DNA of 64,000 nt from assembly GCF_001905825.1 (NCBI RefSeq), contig NZ_LIVV01000001.1:1378379-1442378 (forward strand), written 5' to 3'. Below, piece by piece: positions 26,768-39,500 of this stretch (positions are counted from its first letter, which is position 1; every line of letters starts with the position of its first letter). The position numbers were made by a program, and so were the translations under genes. The notes below the pieces were generated by a model. That model did not search any database. It saw only the letters and a program-made list of their open reading frames with translations, and was not told the DNA's origin. Source of the DNA: Streptomyces sp. CB02009 (lineage in GTDB: Bacteria; Actinomycetota; Actinomycetes; Streptomycetales; Streptomycetaceae).

Positions 26768-29700
26768 CGCACACCCCAGAGACGTACGAGAAGACGTTCA
26801 CGGGCCGGGAGCCCCTCATCGCCCAGCACCGCTCCGCGGGGACCGGACTGCTCCCCGCGGCCGTGCAGTTGGAGATGGCGCTCGTCGGCGTCGCACGCCG
26901 CCGACCGTTCGCGCCCCTGGAACTCACCGGGGTGTCGTTCCTCCGCCCCCTCACGGTCGCCGACCAGGGCAGCGCGCCCGTCCGGCTCGACGTGACCCCC
27001 GGCCCCGACCGGACCCGCTTCGAGCTGACCACCCTCGTGGCCGGCACCCGCAAGCAGCTGTCCACCGGCGCCGGACGGTTCCTCCCGGCGGACGCGGCAC
27101 GGCCCGCCCGCACCGCGACGGACCACGAGCCCGCCGGTGCGCGTGACATCGCCCCGGAGCGCCTCTACACCGGATGGGAGCGCGAGGGACTCCAGTACGG
27201 CCCCGACTTCCGCACCGTCCGCGCGCTCTCCGTCGCCGACGGGGGAACGGCCCGCGCCACCCTGCGGTCCGACGCCGAGCCGATGCCCTGGTACGCCCAC
27301 CCGCTGCTGGTGGACGGCGTCTTCCAGGTCGTCAGCTGCGCCCTGCAGGACCTGACGGGCGCGGACGGCCCGTACCCCATGCTGCCGATCGGCGTCGAGC
27401 GGCTCGCCCTCTTCGCCGACCTGTCGACGGCGACGGACGGGGTCGCCGTGCACGTCCGCCGCACCGGCGACGACGGTGCCTACGCCACCGCCGACGCCCT
27501 GCTGCTGGGACCGTCCGGCGACGTTCTCGCCGAGTTCCAGGGCGTACGGATGCGGCGCACCACCACCGTGACCCGCCCGCCCGCGGCGGCGACCGGCGCC
27601 ACGACCCCGGCACGGATGTCCGACGGCGCCGCGCGACGGCGGGACCCGCTGCCCGTCTCCCGCATCGACTGGCACCCCGAGGTGGGCGATCCCGCCCGCC
27701 GCGAACCGGCCTCCGGCACCTGGGTGGTCCTCCACCACGGCCCGGCCGACCGGCTCGGCACGGGCGCCGCGGAGGCGCTGCGCGCCGACGGCGCCCGGGT
27801 CGTGGAGGTCGCGGCCGGCCCGGCCGCGCCCGCGAACGGCGCCGCCGACCCCGACCGGCTGACGCTGGACCGGCCCGACCAGGACGCGTTCCGGCGGCTC
27901 TGGGAGGAGATCGGCGACCCCGTCGCGGGCGTGGTCCACCTGTGGAACGCCGACGGCCCGACCGACGGCCGCAGGGACGAGGAAGCGGAGCTGCGCCTCG
28001 GCCTGTACGCCTCCCTCGCCGCCCTGCGGACCCTCGGCGAGCGGCAGCGCAAGTCCCGCTTCCTCGTCGTGACCCGCGACGGCCAGCCCGTCGCCCCCGG
28101 CGACCGGCCGGTGCCCGCCCGCGCCGCCCTGTGGGGCCTCCTGCGCACCGCCGCCATCGAGTACCCGGGCCTGCGCCCGCGCATCGTCGACCTCGGAGGC
28201 GAGCCCGGCACGCTGCTTCCCGCCCTCGTGGCGGAACTCGGCGACGCACGGGGGCCCGTCGAGACCGGCTACCGGGGCGACGTCAGGCACGTGCCCGTCC
28301 GGGTGCGCGACCGCTCCGCGTACACCTCGCCGCGCCCCGCCGGACAGGGCCCGATCCGGCCCGGCGGACGCTACCTCGTGCTCGGCGGCCACGGCGGCCT
28401 GGGCCTCGAGGTGGCCGAACGGTTCGCCCGCGAGGGCGCCGGCGTCGTCGCACTGGTCTCCCGATCCGGGGCGAACCCCGCCTCCGACGAACGGGCCGCC
28501 GACCTCACCGCCCACGGCTGCCTGGCCGTCTCGTACAGCGCCGACATCACCGCCCCCGGCGCCCTGACGGCCCTGGTCGAGAGGATGCGACGGGAGCACG
28601 GCGACGTGCACGGCGTCGTCCATGCCGCCGGCACCCTCAAGGACGGGCTGATCCGCAGCGCCACCGCCGACGACGTCGCGGCCGTGATGCGGCCCAAGGC
28701 CGACGGGGTCCGCGAGCTGGCCGCCGCCATCGCCGGGAGCGACCTCGACTTCGCGGTGCTGTTCGCCTCCGTCTCCGGCACGTTCGGCAACCTCGGGCAG
28801 GGCGGCTACGCCGCCGCCAACGCCTACCTCGACGGCTACGCCCACGCGCACGGAGCGCCGTGGCTCAGCGTCGACTGGGGCCTGTGGGGCGAGGTCGGCA
28901 TGGGCACCACCGTGGCGGCCCAGCTCCGGGCGCGCGGCGTCCGTCCGCTGACCACCGCGGAGGGCCTGGACGCGCTCATCGCCGTCCTGGGAGCGGAGCA
29001 GCCCGCCCGGCAGCTCGTCATCGCCCACCCGGACGCGGGCACCGAGATCGCCGAGCCGGAGGACCAGGCGCACCGCGCCGCCTCCGCTGTCTCGACCGCG
29101 TCCGCCTCCGCTGTCTCGACAGCCTCTGCCGCCTCCGCCGCCTCCGCCGAGATCGCGGGCGTCGGATCCCGTCCTTCCGGTCAGGGGGAGCGCGCCGACG
29201 GCTCCGGTGGGACAGCCGGTGACGCCGTCGGGCGAGTCGCCGACGCGCTGGCGGAGTTCCTCGTGGAACGGCTGGGAATCGCGTCCCTCGACCGCGAGGC
29301 GCTCCTGTCGGACTACGGCATGAGCTCGATCATGAGCGTCGAACTGTCCGAGGAGCTGTCACGCCGCTGGGGCGTCAGCCTCCCGGCCACCCTCTTCCTG
29401 GAGTACGGGGCCTTCGACGAACTGGCGGAGGCGCTCACCGAGCGCTACGGCGCGGCGGCGGCGCTGCCGGAACCGGCCGGGGGCGCTGCCGCCGGTGCTG
29501 TCGATGCAGCCGTCGCCGAGCCCGCCCAGGCTGTCGAGCCCGTCCGGCCTGTCGAGCCCGCCGCCGCAGAGCCCGTCCGGCCTGCCGAGCCCGCCCTCTC
29601 CCGGGTCGTGGCAGATTCCGCGACCTCGACCGCCCTCGCCGCCGCTTCCACCGCCTCGACCGTCTCCGCCCCCGCCGCCACGCCTGAGCGCCCCCGGCGT

Positions 29701-32700
29701 TCGGCTGCACGCGGACGCGACCTGGACGTCGCCGTCGTCGCCGTGTCCGGCGATCTCCCCGGCGCACCCGGCGGCGTGGCCGACCTGTGGCCGCTGGTGC
29801 GCGCGGGAGGCCACGCCTTCACCGACGTACCCGCCGAACGCTGGGACGTCGACGCCCACGTCGAACAGCGCGGGCCCCGCATGACGGGCACGTACTGCCG
29901 CAAGGGTGCCTTCCTCACCGACACCGACCGGTTCGACCCGGCCTTCTTCGGCATCTCGGTGCGCGAGGCCGAGGAGATGGACGTCCAGCAGAAGCTGCTC
30001 CTGGAGCACGCCTGGGCGGTCCGGGACGACGCCGGCCTCGTCGGCCGCCGTGACATCGGCGTCTTCGTCGGCGCGACCTACACCCACCACCGCGACACGC
30101 AGGGCCTGGAGACCGTGGGCCCGCACACCGCGCTCGGCTCCATGAACGCGGTGCTCGCCAACCGCATCTCGTACGCGCTCGACCTCACCGGCCCCTCGCA
30201 GACCGTCGACACCCTCTGCTCGTCCTCACTCGTCGCGCTCCAGCAGGCGGTCGCCGCGCTCCGCGCCGGCCACTGCGGCGCCGCGATCGTGGCGGCCTGC
30301 CAGGTCGGCCTGACGCCCTGGTACTACCGCAGCCTCAGCCAGCTCGGCGCCCTGTCGGAGGGCCTGCCCAAGCCCTTCGACGAGCATGCGGACGGCTTCC
30401 TCCCCGGCGAGGGAGCCCTCGCCGTCCTGCTGAAGCCGCTCGCGGACGCGGAGCGCGACGGCGACCTCATCTGGGGCGTCGTCCGGGGTACGGCCGTCAA
30501 CCACGGCGGGCGCGGCAGCGCCCTGCCCGTGCCCCGCAGCGGGGCCCAGGCCGCCGTCGTCCGCGCGGCGCTGGACGACGCCGGGCTCGCCCCGGCCGAC
30601 ATCTCCCTCATCGAGACCCACGGCACCGCGACCCGGCTCGGCGACCCCATCGAACTCGCCGCCCTCACCGAGGTGTTCGGCGGCGACCCCGACCGCGAAG
30701 GGCCGGTCCACCTCGGCGCCGTCAAGGGCAACATCGGGCACCTGGAGCCCGCCGCCGGGCTCGCCGGGCTCGTCAAGGCCCTGCTGTGCCTGCGGCACGG
30801 GGAGATCCCTCCGGTCGCCGGGTTCGAGAAGCCCAGCAGCCACCTCGACCTGTCCTCCGGGCCGTTCGAGATCCCGACCGAGCCCCGCCCGTGGACCTCC
30901 GCGGGACCGCGGCGCTTCGGCGTCAGCTCCTTCGGCATGGGCGGCACCAACGCCCACGTCGTCGTCGAGGAGTACGTCCGGGACCACGGCGCCGAGGAGA
31001 CCGGCGGCGGACCGGCCGACGAGGCCGCCCACGCGGACGGCTCCACCGGTGAACACCTGCTGGTCCTCTCCGGCCACACCCCGGAGGCCCTGCTGCGGCG
31101 CATCGCGGCCACGCGGGCGGTGCTGCGCGGGGAGACCGCCGCCGGCCTGCGGGAACTGTGCCGTTCCAGTGCCGTCGGACGCGACCACCGCGCGCACCGG
31201 ATCGCCGTGCTCGGCGGCTCCGCCTGGGAGATCGGCGCCGGACTCGACCACGCCCTGCGGCTCGCGGACTGGGCACCCGGCACCGTCGTGCGCGGCTCCG
31301 TCGTGGTGGAGACCGCCTCGGCGGGCCTCGGCGTCCACGCCCTGCGCCACGTCGGAGGGGCGGCCGTCGACTGGACGTCCGTGTACCCGGACCCGGCGGT
31401 ACGCCGGAGGCCGCTGCCGCCGTACCCGTTCGGCGCGGCAATCGCGACATCCGTGGCCCCGGCGGCCCCCATGGCACCGGCGACCCCCGCCGTCGCCTCG
31501 GACGCGCCGACCGGAGCCCCGGCCGCCGCCGTCCGGAGCGAGGACGTGGCCGCGGCCGTCCGCAGGCTCTCGCGGGCCCACCGCGTACTCGGCGAGGAGA
31601 CCGTGCCCGGCGCCGTGCCCCTCGCCCTGGGGCTGCGGGCGGCCGCTGAACTGAGCGCCGTCGCCTTCACGGGCCGGGGGAGCGGCCCGCACGCGTTGAC
31701 CACCGATCTGGACGAGCCCGGCCGCACGGGACCGGCCGCCTTCCGGCACGCCGGCCGCACGATCGCCCGGCTCACCACCGGCGCCGCCCAGGCCGGACCC
31801 GCACCCGCCGCACGGGACCTGGACGCCCTGCGCGCGGACCTCGGCCGCGACCTGGAACCCGCGGGCCTCTACGCATGGTTCGCCGCCAAGGGCATGGAAC
31901 TGACCGCTCCGCTCCGGTCGATCACCGAGGTCCACTACGGACCCCGCCAGGTCCTGGCCCGCGTCGACCTTCCGGCCGACAGCCCCCTGGAGGCCGAGGC
32001 GGCGGCACTCGACGCCGCCCTCCAGGCCATGGCCGTGCTCACGCTCGCCGACCCCGAGGCGCCGACCGGCACCTTCCTGCCGGTCGCCGTCGAAGGCGCC
32101 GCGCGCTGGGGCGACCCCGGGCGCACTGCCTTCGTGCTCCTCGACGGTGCCGAGGCGGGCGCCGACGGCGTACGGCACGGCGACGTCGACCTGCTGGCGG
32201 ACGACGGCCGCGTCCTGGTCCGCCTCGAAGGCATCGAGTACCGGACCGTGGCCGGGAACAGCACGAGTACGGGCAGCGCGGCAGGTAGGACCACCGGCCG
32301 CGCAGGTACGAGCGGCGGCGCAGCCACGACCGCCGGAGCAGCTACCACCGGCCCCGCAGCCACGACCACCGGCGCGGACGCGTCCGCGCCGGCGCCCCGC
32401 TCGGCACGGCTGGCGGCGGCCGAGGCGGCCGTCGTCGAGGTGGTGCGGGCGGCCCTGCACGACCCCCGGATCACCGCGACCACCGCGCTGTCCGCCGTCG
32501 GCATCGACTCGATGCTGGCGACGGCCGTCGCCGCCGACCTGGACGAGCGGTACGGGGTGCGGCTCAGCCCGACGGACGTCCTGGACGCCGCCGACTGCCG
32601 CACCCTCGCCGCCCACGTCACCGAACTGGCCCCGGAGGACACCTTCGCGCGGCCCGAGGCCGAGGCGGCACCCGCCGTAGCGGCGCCCCGGGCCGACGAC

Positions 32701-35700
32701 GAGACCACCGGTCCGGCCACCGGCCAGGCACCTCACCGGGCGTCCACCCGGGTCTCGGACCGCGGCGCCGACCCGGCCGCGCTCTACGGAGCTGACCCCG
32801 GCGAGGCGGTCTCCGCCGACGACGTGGCCGTGATCGGGATGGCCGTGGCCCTGCCCGGCGCCACGGACCCGGCAGGACTGTGGGACGTACTGGCCGAGTC
32901 CGGAGACCGGGTCGGCCCCGCGCCCGCGCGCCGCTGGGGCCGGTACGCCGACCGCCGGGAGCCGGACGTGGGCGGCTTCCTCGACGGCGTCGAGGAGTTC
33001 GACGCCCGGTTCTTCGACTTCTTCCCCAAGCAGGCCGAGGCCCTCGACCCGCAGGCCCGCTGGCTGCTTCGCACCACCTGGGAGGCGCTGGAGTCGGCCG
33101 GCCTGCCGCCGCGCGGACTGTCGCCCCACACGGGCGTGTTCGTCGGCGCCAGCTACCAGCACTACAAGGACTACAACCTCTCCCCGGAGCTGGACGCCCC
33201 CGCCGGTCTGGGCAACCACAACGCCTTCCTGGCGAACCGGGTGAGTTTCTTCCTGGATCTGCACGGGCCGAGCATGACGATCGACACGTTGTGCTCGTCG
33301 TCGCTGGTGGCGTTGCACACGGCGGTGCGGAGCATCCGTGCGGGGGAGTGCGAACAGGCCGTCGTCGCCGGAGTCCGCGTCGCCATGTCGCCCCTGCACT
33401 ACGTCGCCATGCGGAACCTGCGCGCCCTGTCACCCTCCGGCCACTCGCGGCCGTTCGATGCGGGTGCGGATGGGTTTGTGCCGGGGGAGGGGGTGGTGAC
33501 GGTGGTGTTGAAGCCGTTGGGTGCGGCGTTGCGTGATGGGGATCGGGTCCGGGGTGTGGTGAAGGGTTCGGCGGTGAATCACGGGGGTCGTACGAGTGGG
33601 TTGACGGTGCCGAGCAGTGCGGCGCAGCAGGCGGTGATCTCGGCTGCGTTGGTGGATGCGGGTGTGTCGGTGGAGTCGATCGGTCTGGTGGAGGCGCATG
33701 GGACGGGTACGAGTTTGGGTGATCCGATCGAGGTGGAGGGTTTGACGCGTGCGTGGCGGGGGTTGACGTCTCGTTCGCAGTTCTGTGCGTTGGGTTCGTT
33801 GAAGGGGAATGTGGGTCATCTGGAGCCGGCTGCGGGTCTTGCGGGGTTGGTGAAGGTGTTGTTGTCGATGGAGCGGGGTGTGGTTCCTCCGTCGTTGCAT
33901 GTGGTGCGGCCGAATGATCACATTCGGTTCGAGGGGACTCCGTTCTTCCTGGCGGATCGGGTGTCGGAGTGGCCGCGTCCGGTGGATGGTCCGCGTCGTG
34001 GTGCGGTGAGCGCGTTCGGGATGGGCGGGGTCAACGCCCACGTGATCCTGGAAGAGGCACCGGAGGCCCCGGCCCGTGACGTACCCGCCCCGGAGTCGTT
34101 CGTGGTCCGCGTCACCGGCGCCGACGAGACGGCCGTACGGAAGCTGGCCGCCACCTACGCCGCTCGCCTCGACACGGCACGGGACTCCGCCGAGACGGCC
34201 GACCTGTGCCACACGGCCAACACCGGCCGCTCCCCGCTGGAGTACCAGACCGCCGTCCACGGACGCTCGGCGGCGGACCTCGCGGCGGCGCTCCGCTCGG
34301 TCGCGGACGGGACCCACCCCGTCGCCCGCGTCGACATCGACCTCACCGCCGACGCGGCGGCGGCCCTGTGCGGGACGACCGCCGCCCCCGGCCACCCGGC
34401 CCACGCGGCGGAGCTGGCCACCGCCGGATACGCGCACGTCGACTGGTTCGGACTGTCCCCCGCGGGAGCCCGCGTCACGGATCTGCCCACCTACCCGTTC
34501 GCCGGGTCCGCCTTCTGGCGGGGCCCCGACGAGGCCGACCAGGCATACGACGCCAGCCAGGCATACGAGGCCGACCAGACCGACCAGACCGACCAGACCG
34601 ACCAGACCGACCAGACCGACCAGACCGACCAGACCAGCCACATCGACCAGACCGGCCACAACGGGACCCCGGCGCAGGACGCACAGACGGGCACACCGGC
34701 CGTACGCGTCCGGTGGCGCGCCCGCGACCTGGCACGAGCCGCCTCGGCCGGACCGGCGACGGTGAGCCTGAACGTCGCCGACCCCGCCCTCGGGCAGGCC
34801 CTGACCGGGCTGCTGCGGGACCGGGGCGTGACCGTCGTCGCGCCCGGCGCGCCGGCCGACGCCGCCGTGGTGGTCGGACCCCGGGACACCGGGCACACGG
34901 ACCCCGCCGAACTCGCTTCCCTGTGGGCCGAGATGGGTGACCTGACGCGGACGCTGCCGCAGCGGGCCGGGATCCTGTGGGCCTCGTTCGGCGGGGCGGA
35001 CCCGCAGTCCGCCGCCCATACCCGCCACGGCGCGCAGGGCGGCGACGCCGGTCCGGACCCGGTCCGGGCGGCGGCCGCCATGGCCGTCCGGGCCGCGGGA
35101 GCGGAAGGCCGCCGACCCACCTCCGTCGTCCACCTGGACCCCGCCGACCCGGCCGCCGACCAGGCCGCCCACCTGGCCGCCGAGCTCGCCGCACTGGTGT
35201 CCGGTGCACCGGAGCCCGACGACGCCGACGCGGGGACCACCGTCGCCGCCTACCGGCAGGGCGCCCGGTACGTGCCGGAGACCGTGCCCGCCCGGCCCGG
35301 CCCTCCGTACTTCCTTCCGGCCGAGGGCTACTGCCTCGTCACCGGAGGGCTCGGGGCCGTCGGACTGCGACTGACCGAACGCCTCGTCGCCCGGGGCGCC
35401 CGGCGCGTCGCCGTCGTCGGCCGGTCGGCCCTCGACGCCACCCGCGCGCAGGCGCTGCGAGAGCTGGCGGGCGGCGCTGCCGAGGTCGAGTACGTGCCCT
35501 GCGACGTCTCCGACCCGACGGCCCTCGCCGCCGTCGCGGACCGGCTCGGCCGGCGCTGGGGCCGACTGGTCGGCGTCGTGCACGCCTCCGGCGCGGTCAA
35601 CCCCTTCGGGGCGATGCACCGCCGCCCCTGGAGCGACGCCGAGAAGGTGCTCGCGCCCAAGGTGGCAGGCTCGCTGCACGTCGTCCGCCTGGCCAAGGAA

Positions 35701-36519
35701 CAGTGCGCCGACTTCGCCGTCCTCGTCTCCTCGATCGCCGGGACCCAGGCCCTGGCCGGCCGCGGACTGGTCGACTACAGCCTCGCCAACGCCTTCCAAC
35801 TGGCCCTCGCCGAACGGGAGGACGACGAGGTCACCGCAGTCACCGCGCACGCCTGGCCGAACTGGACGGGCATCGGGATGAAGGCCGACGACACCTTCTC
35901 CGCAGGCCACTCGGTCGGCGCCGAGGAGGCGCTCGACGCCTTCTTCGACCACCTGCGGTCGGGCGGCGCCGTCGTTTTCCCCGGCACCGCGTCCGCCCCG
36001 GCGGAGACGGTCGGCACGGCCACCGCCGCACCCGTCCCCACCTCCCCGGCCGATGCCGCGCTACCGGCCACCCCTGCGCTTCCGGCCACTCCGGCGGCGC
36101 CGGCCACCCGGCGCGACACCACCGCGATGCGTGCCCACGTCCGGGAAGCCTTCCTCCACGTCCTGGGGGAGGACCCCGGCGACCGGCCACTCCAAGGGCT
36201 CGGCCTCGACTCCCTGGTGATCGCGGAACTGGCCACCGCCCTCGAACGGGGCGGCCTGACCGTCGACCCGTCGCTCCTCATGCGGGCCCGCACCGCCGAC
36301 GACATCGCGGCCGAACTCGCCGACCTGGCCGCACCCGCCGCCGGCCCGGCCGCACCCGCACCCGCACCCTCCGGCCCGGCCGCACCCGCCGCCGTCCCGG
36401 CGCCCCCGGCCGCCACCGCGCCCGACCGCACCGGGGCCGTCGACGCCACCCTGAGCGCGCTGCTGCGCCCCCTGCTCGACCGCGACCGCGACGGCGGACG
36501 GGAGGCGGTCCAGGCATGA
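26764..36519 (+). CDS. PKS P2: DH-KR-ACP / KS-DH-ACP / KS-KR-ACP
   Basis: 3251 aa. It opens directly inside a DH domain (aa 1-270, [10 protein letters not shown]), which together with P1's KS-AT forms one split module. KR follows (NADPH motif GGHGGLG near 540; Ser, Tyr and Asn near 669-686), then ACP S855. Module 3: KS3, C1152, no AT; DH about 1600-1833 with [10 protein letters not shown] and LDAALQ; ACP S1916. Module 4: KS4, C2177, no AT; a DQT-repeat linker; KR with GGLGAVGL near 2861 and YSLAN; ACP S3150. No module here has an AT. GTG start overlaps the P1 stop by 4 bp and the stop overlaps the P3 ATG. KS4 is nearly identical in DNA to KS2 over long blocks. Confidence 0.93.
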   Translation: MTHTPETYEKTFTGREPLIAQHRSAGTGLLPAAVQLEMALVGVARRRPFAPLELTGVSFLRPLTVADQGSAPVRLDVTPGPDRTRFELTTLVAGTRKQLSTGAGRFLPADAARPARTATDHEPAGARDIAPERLYTGWEREGLQYGPDFRTVRALSVADGGTARATLRSDAEPMPWYAHPLLVDGVFQVVSCALQDLTGADGPYPMLPIGVERLALFADLSTATDGVAVHVRRTGDDGAYATADALLLGPSGDVLAEFQGVRMRRTTTVTRPPAAATGATTPARMSDGAARRRDPLPVSRIDWHPEVGDPARREPASGTWVVLHHGPADRLGTGAAEALRADGARVVEVAAGPAAPANGAADPDRLTLDRPDQDAFRRLWEEIGDPVAGVVHLWNADGPTDGRRDEEAELRLGLYASLAALRTLGERQRKSRFLVVTRDGQPVAPGDRPVPARAALWGLLRTAAIEYPGLRPRIVDLGGEPGTLLPALVAELGDARGPVETGYRGDVRHVPVRVRDRSAYTSPRPAGQGPIRPGGRYLVLGGHGGLGLEVAERFAREGAGVVALVSRSGANPASDERAADLTAHGCLAVSYSADITAPGALTALVERMRREHGDVHGVVHAAGTLKDGLIRSATADDVAAVMRPKADGVRELAAAIAGSDLDFAVLFASVSGTFGNLGQGGYAAANAYLDGYAHAHGAPWLSVDWGLWGEVGMGTTVAAQLRARGVRPLTTAEGLDALIAVLGAEQPARQLVIAHPDAGTEIAEPEDQAHRAASAVSTASASAVSTASAASAASAEIAGVGSRPSGQGERADGSGGTAGDAVGRVADALAEFLVERLGIASLDREALLSDYGMSSIMSVELSEELSRRWGVSLPATLFLEYGAFDELAEALTERYGAAAALPEPAGGAAAGAVDAAVAEPAQAVEPVRPVEPAAAEPVRPAEPALSRVVADSATSTALAAASTASTVSAPAATPERPRRSAARGRDLDVAVVAVSGDLPGAPGGVADLWPLVRAGGHAFTDVPAERWDVDAHVEQRGPRMTGTYCRKGAFLTDTDRFDPAFFGISVREAEEMDVQQKLLLEHAWAVRDDAGLVGRRDIGVFVGATYTHHRDTQGLETVGPHTALGSMNAVLANRISYALDLTGPSQTVDTLCSSSLVALQQAVAALRAGHCGAAIVAACQVGLTPWYYRSLSQLGALSEGLPKPFDEHADGFLPGEGALAVLLKPLADAERDGDLIWGVVRGTAVNHGGRGSALPVPRSGAQAAVVRAALDDAGLAPADISLIETHGTATRLGDPIELAALTEVFGGDPDREGPVHLGAVKGNIGHLEPAAGLAGLVKALLCLRHGEIPPVAGFEKPSSHLDLSSGPFEIPTEPRPWTSAGPRRFGVSSFGMGGTNAHVVVEEYVRDHGAEETGGGPADEAAHADGSTGEHLLVLSGHTPEALLRRIAATRAVLRGETAAGLRELCRSSAVGRDHRAHRIAVLGGSAWEIGAGLDHALRLADWAPGTVVRGSVVVETASAGLGVHALRHVGGAAVDWTSVYPDPAVRRRPLPPYPFGAAIATSVAPAAPMAPATPAVASDAPTGAPAAAVRSEDVAAAVRRLSRAHRVLGEETVPGAVPLALGLRAAAELSAVAFTGRGSGPHALTTDLDEPGRTGPAAFRHAGRTIARLTTGAAQAGPAPAARDLDALRADLGRDLEPAGLYAWFAAKGMELTAPLRSITEVHYGPRQVLARVDLPADSPLEAEAAALDAALQAMAVLTLADPEAPTGTFLPVAVEGAARWGDPGRTAFVLLDGAEAGADGVRHGDVDLLADDGRVLVRLEGIEYRTVAGNSTSTGSAAGRTTGRAGTSGGAATTAGAATTGPAATTTGADASAPAPRSARLAAAEAAVVEVVRAALHDPRITATTALSAVGIDSMLATAVAADLDERYGVRLSPTDVLDAADCRTLAAHVTELAPEDTFARPEAEAAPAVAAPRADDETTGPATGQAPHRASTRVSDRGADPAALYGADPGEAVSADDVAVIGMAVALPGATDPAGLWDVLAESGDRVGPAPARRWGRYADRREPDVGGFLDGVEEFDARFFDFFPKQAEALDPQARWLLRTTWEALESAGLPPRGLSPHTGVFVGASYQHYKDYNLSPELDAPAGLGNHNAFLANRVSFFLDLHGPSMTIDTLCSSSLVALHTAVRSIRAGECEQAVVAGVRVAMSPLHYVAMRNLRALSPSGHSRPFDAGADGFVPGEGVVTVVLKPLGAALRDGDRVRGVVKGSAVNHGGRTSGLTVPSSAAQQAVISAALVDAGVSVESIGLVEAHGTGTSLGDPIEVEGLTRAWRGLTSRSQFCALGSLKGNVGHLEPAAGLAGLVKVLLSMERGVVPPSLHVVRPNDHIRFEGTPFFLADRVSEWPRPVDGPRRGAVSAFGMGGVNAHVILEEAPEAPARDVPAPESFVVRVTGADETAVRKLAATYAARLDTARDSAETADLCHTANTGRSPLEYQTAVHGRSAADLAAALRSVADGTHPVARVDIDLTADAAAALCGTTAAPGHPAHAAELATAGYAHVDWFGLSPAGARVTDLPTYPFAGSAFWRGPDEADQAYDASQAYEADQTDQTDQTDQTDQTDQTDQTSHIDQTGHNGTPAQDAQTGTPAVRVRWRARDLARAASAGPATVSLNVADPALGQALTGLLRDRGVTVVAPGAPADAAVVVGPRDTGHTDPAELASLWAEMGDLTRTLPQRAGILWASFGGADPQSAAHTRHGAQGGDAGPDPVRAAAAMAVRAAGAEGRRPTSVVHLDPADPAADQAAHLAAELAALVSGAPEPDDADAGTTVAAYRQGARYVPETVPARPGPPYFLPAEGYCLVTGGLGAVGLRLTERLVARGARRVAVVGRSALDATRAQALRELAGGAAEVEYVPCDVSDPTALAAVADRLGRRWGRLVGVVHASGAVNPFGAMHRRPWSDAEKVLAPKVAGSLHVVRLAKEQCADFAVLVSSIAGTQALAGRGLVDYSLANAFQLALAEREDDEVTAVTAHAWPNWTGIGMKADDTFSAGHSVGAEEALDAFFDHLRSGGAVVFPGTASAPAETVGTATAAPVPTSPADAALPATPALPATPAAPATRRDTTAMRAHVREAFLHVLGEDPGDRPLQGLGLDSLVIAELATALERGGLTVDPSLLMRARTADDIAAELADLAAPAAGPAAPAPAPSGPAAPAAVPAPPAATAPDRTGAVDATLSALLRPLLDRDRDGGREAVQA
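33233..34065 (+). repeat. KS4 copy of the near-identical KS block
   Basis: Matches the KS2 block with only scattered single-base changes by eye (for example ttt for ttc, agtttg for agtctg), apart from the divergent island at about 33370-33448. Confidence 0.9.
34576..34635 (+). repeat. 9-bp tandem repeat encoding (Asp-Gln-Thr)n
   Basis: About seven head-to-tail copies of gaccagacc in the linker between KS4 and the following KR of P2. The array keeps the reading frame, so copy number can vary without breaking the protein. It is a flexible polar linker and a likely slippage site. Confidence 0.85.
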
Positions 36520-39500
36520 CCGGCGAGCCGAACGAAAGGACAACCGTGAGCGAGCTCGACACCCGCATCGCCGTCATCGGCCTCGCGACGAGACTCCCCG
36601 GCGCCGAGGACGTGGCCGACCTGACGGCCATGCTGGGCGGCGACGGGGTCGAGGTCGGCGAGGTCCCGCCGAGCCGGTGGGCCCGCCACCTGTACCTCGG
36701 CGAGGCGCCGCACCGCGGTACCCACCACCGGGGCGCGTTCCTGGTCGACCCTTTCTCCTTCGACCACGAGGCCTTCGGCATGACCGCCGAGGACGCCGTC
36801 CTCCTCGACCCTCAGCAGCGGGTCATGCTGGAGGTCGGCGCCCGGGCCCTGGAGGACTCCGGATACCTGGGCGCGCGCCGCAGGCTCGACGCGGGCGTGT
36901 TCATCGGCGCCCGGATGAACGCCTACGGCTTCGACCAGGGCCGCGGCACGACCGCCCCCGGCCTTCCGGTTCCCGCGATGTCCACCCTGGCGGGCCCTGC
37001 GGTGCCCACCCCGGCGGACGCCACCGGGCCCGGCCCGGCCGCCCTGTGGGGGCGGTCGCAGAACTTCATGGCGGCCTGGCTGTCCGACCGCTTCGACCTC
37101 GCGGGCCCCAGCCTCGTCGTCGACACGGCCTGCTCCTCCTCGCTCTCGGCGGTCTGGCTCGCCTGCCAGAGCCTCGCCTCCGGAAGCTGCGAACTCGCCC
37201 TCGTCGGCGCGGTCGACCTCCTGATCGACCCGCTGACCTTCGTCCTCCTCTCCCGTACGGGAGCGCTGTCACCGGACGGGCTGTGCCACACCTTCGACCG
37301 CCGGGCCAACGGCTACGTCCCCGGCGAAGGAGCCGCGGCCCTCGTGCTCAAGCCGATGGCGGCGGCGCTCCGCGACGGCGACCTGGTCCTCGGCGCGATC
37401 AGCGGGGTCGCCGTCAACAACGACGGCCGCACCATGGGCGTCACCACGCCCAACCTGGAAGCCCAGATCGAGCTGCTCGACAAGGTCTACCGGACCGTCG
37501 ACCCGGCGACCGTGCAGTACGTCGAGGCGCACGGCACCGGAACCGCCATCGGCGACCCCATCGAGGTCCGGGCGCTCACCGAGGTGTTCGGGTGCCACGG
37601 CGTCCCGCGCAACTCGGTCGCGCTCGGCTCGGTCAAGCGCCGCATCGGCCACCTCCACTCGGCCTCCGGCCTCGCCGGCCTCGCGAAGATCATCGTCTCG
37701 CTGCGGGAGGGCACCGTACCGGCCGTGGCCGTCGAGTCCCCGAACCCCCGCCTCAACCTGGACCAGAGCCCCTTCCACCTGCCCGAGGCCACCCTGCCCT
37801 GGCCCGACGTGCCGGTCCGCCGGGCCGCGGTGAGCGGCTTCGGCTTCGGCGGCACCAACGCGCACGTCGTGGCCGAGGCGGTCCCCGCCCCGGCCCGCCG
37901 GAACCCAACGGCTCCGACCGGGGCCCGGCAGCCCGTCCATGTCCTCACGCTCTCCGCCGACACCGCCTACGGCCTGCGCGAACTCTGCGCCCAGTGGGTG
38001 GAGTTCCTGCCCTCCCTCCGGGGCGGGCCCGAGGAACTGGCCGACGTGTGCGCCACCGCCCGGCTCGCCCGGCCGCACCGCGCCGCGCGACTGGCCGTCG
38101 TCGGCGAGGACGCGGCCGAGCTGACGGCCGCCCTGCGCGCCAAGCTCCTCTCACCCGGTCGCACTGCCTCCGGAGCTCCGGGAACCACCGGTGCCACCGG
38201 CGCGTCCCGCCCGACCGTCTCCGTACGCCCCGAAGCCGCCGCGGCGCCGCCCGCGTGGCTCACCGCCCTCGACGGCTCCACCCCCGCCGTGCACGACGTC
38301 GTACGCCAGTTTGAGACGGCCACCGGCACCCCGCTGGCCGCGTTCTCCGGCGAACTGCTCCGCATCCTCTCGGGGATCGCCCTCGCCATCGCGCTGCGCG
38401 ACCTGGGGCTGCCCCGAGACGCCGTCGACCTCCCGCCCGGCTGGGAGCCGGTCGCCGACTTCGTACGAGGGAGCCTGCCGCTGGAACAGGCGCTCGGCGA
38501 CGTCCTGCGGCGCGACGGCGACCCGGCCCTCGATGCCGAGCGACAGGATGCCGCCGGCCGCGACGTCGGCGCGCGCCTGGCCGGGGCCCGTGACGAGCGG
38601 ACCGCCGCAGCCGCACTGGCGGCTCTCGCCGCCGAACTGTTCGAGGCCGGACGCGACATCGACTGGGCCGCGTTCCAGAAGACCACCGGCGCCGCGTGGA
38701 GCAAGCGCCTGCTGCCGGTCGCCCAGCCGCGCGGACGCGCCCTGAACCTCGCCGAGCCGCTCCGGTCCGCCGAACCCGGCTCGCCCGCCGAGCTGGTGTC
38801 CGACGAGGGGCCCGCCGGATACACGTACGCCCGCGTGTTCGGCCCGGGCGAGGTGCCCATCGCGCAGCACTCCGTGTACCGCACGCTGATGCTCCCGGGC
38901 GTGGCCTGGTTCGACTTCCTGCGCGAGGGGTCCGCCCTGCGCGGCGAACCGTTCCACGGCGCGCTGGACATCCTCTTCCACCGCCCCCTCATCCCCACCG
39001 GGGCCCGGCGGGTCGTCGGCCGGGTCGACGGGGACGGGCGGTTCCGGGTCGAGGACGGGGAGACCGGCGACGTCTTCGTCACCGGGCGCCTCGCCGCCCG
39101 TGCCGAGCCGGCGCCCCGCCTCCAGGTCGGTCCCCTGCTGGCCGACTGCGCCGGATCCGCCGTCCACGCGGGCTCCGGCCTGTACCGGTGGCTGCGGCGC
39201 ATCGGCTACCACCACGGGCGCTACTACCGGAACATCTCGTGGGTGGCGAGCCTGCCGGACGGCGGCACCCTCGCCCGGATCGAGGGCCCCCGCCAGCGCG
39301 AACTGAACCCGCCGGACGTCCAGCTCTTCCCGGGCCTCCTGGACAGCGTGACCGTGGCGGCCATCGACCCGGCCAACCCGGTCTTCGGCACCGCGGACGC
39401 CTCCGCGTTCATCCCCCTGTCGGTGGGGCGGCTCGACGTCCTGGGCCCGCTGGACGACGCCGCGTACGTCCGTACCGAGATCGCCTTCTGGAACGACGAG

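Noticed and set aside
34977..36515. Upstream extension of the P3 reading frame
   Set aside because: The frame is open but runs opposite in sense to P2's intact KR and ACP coding; the extra part is Arg/Pro-rich and P3 starts naturally at 36516.
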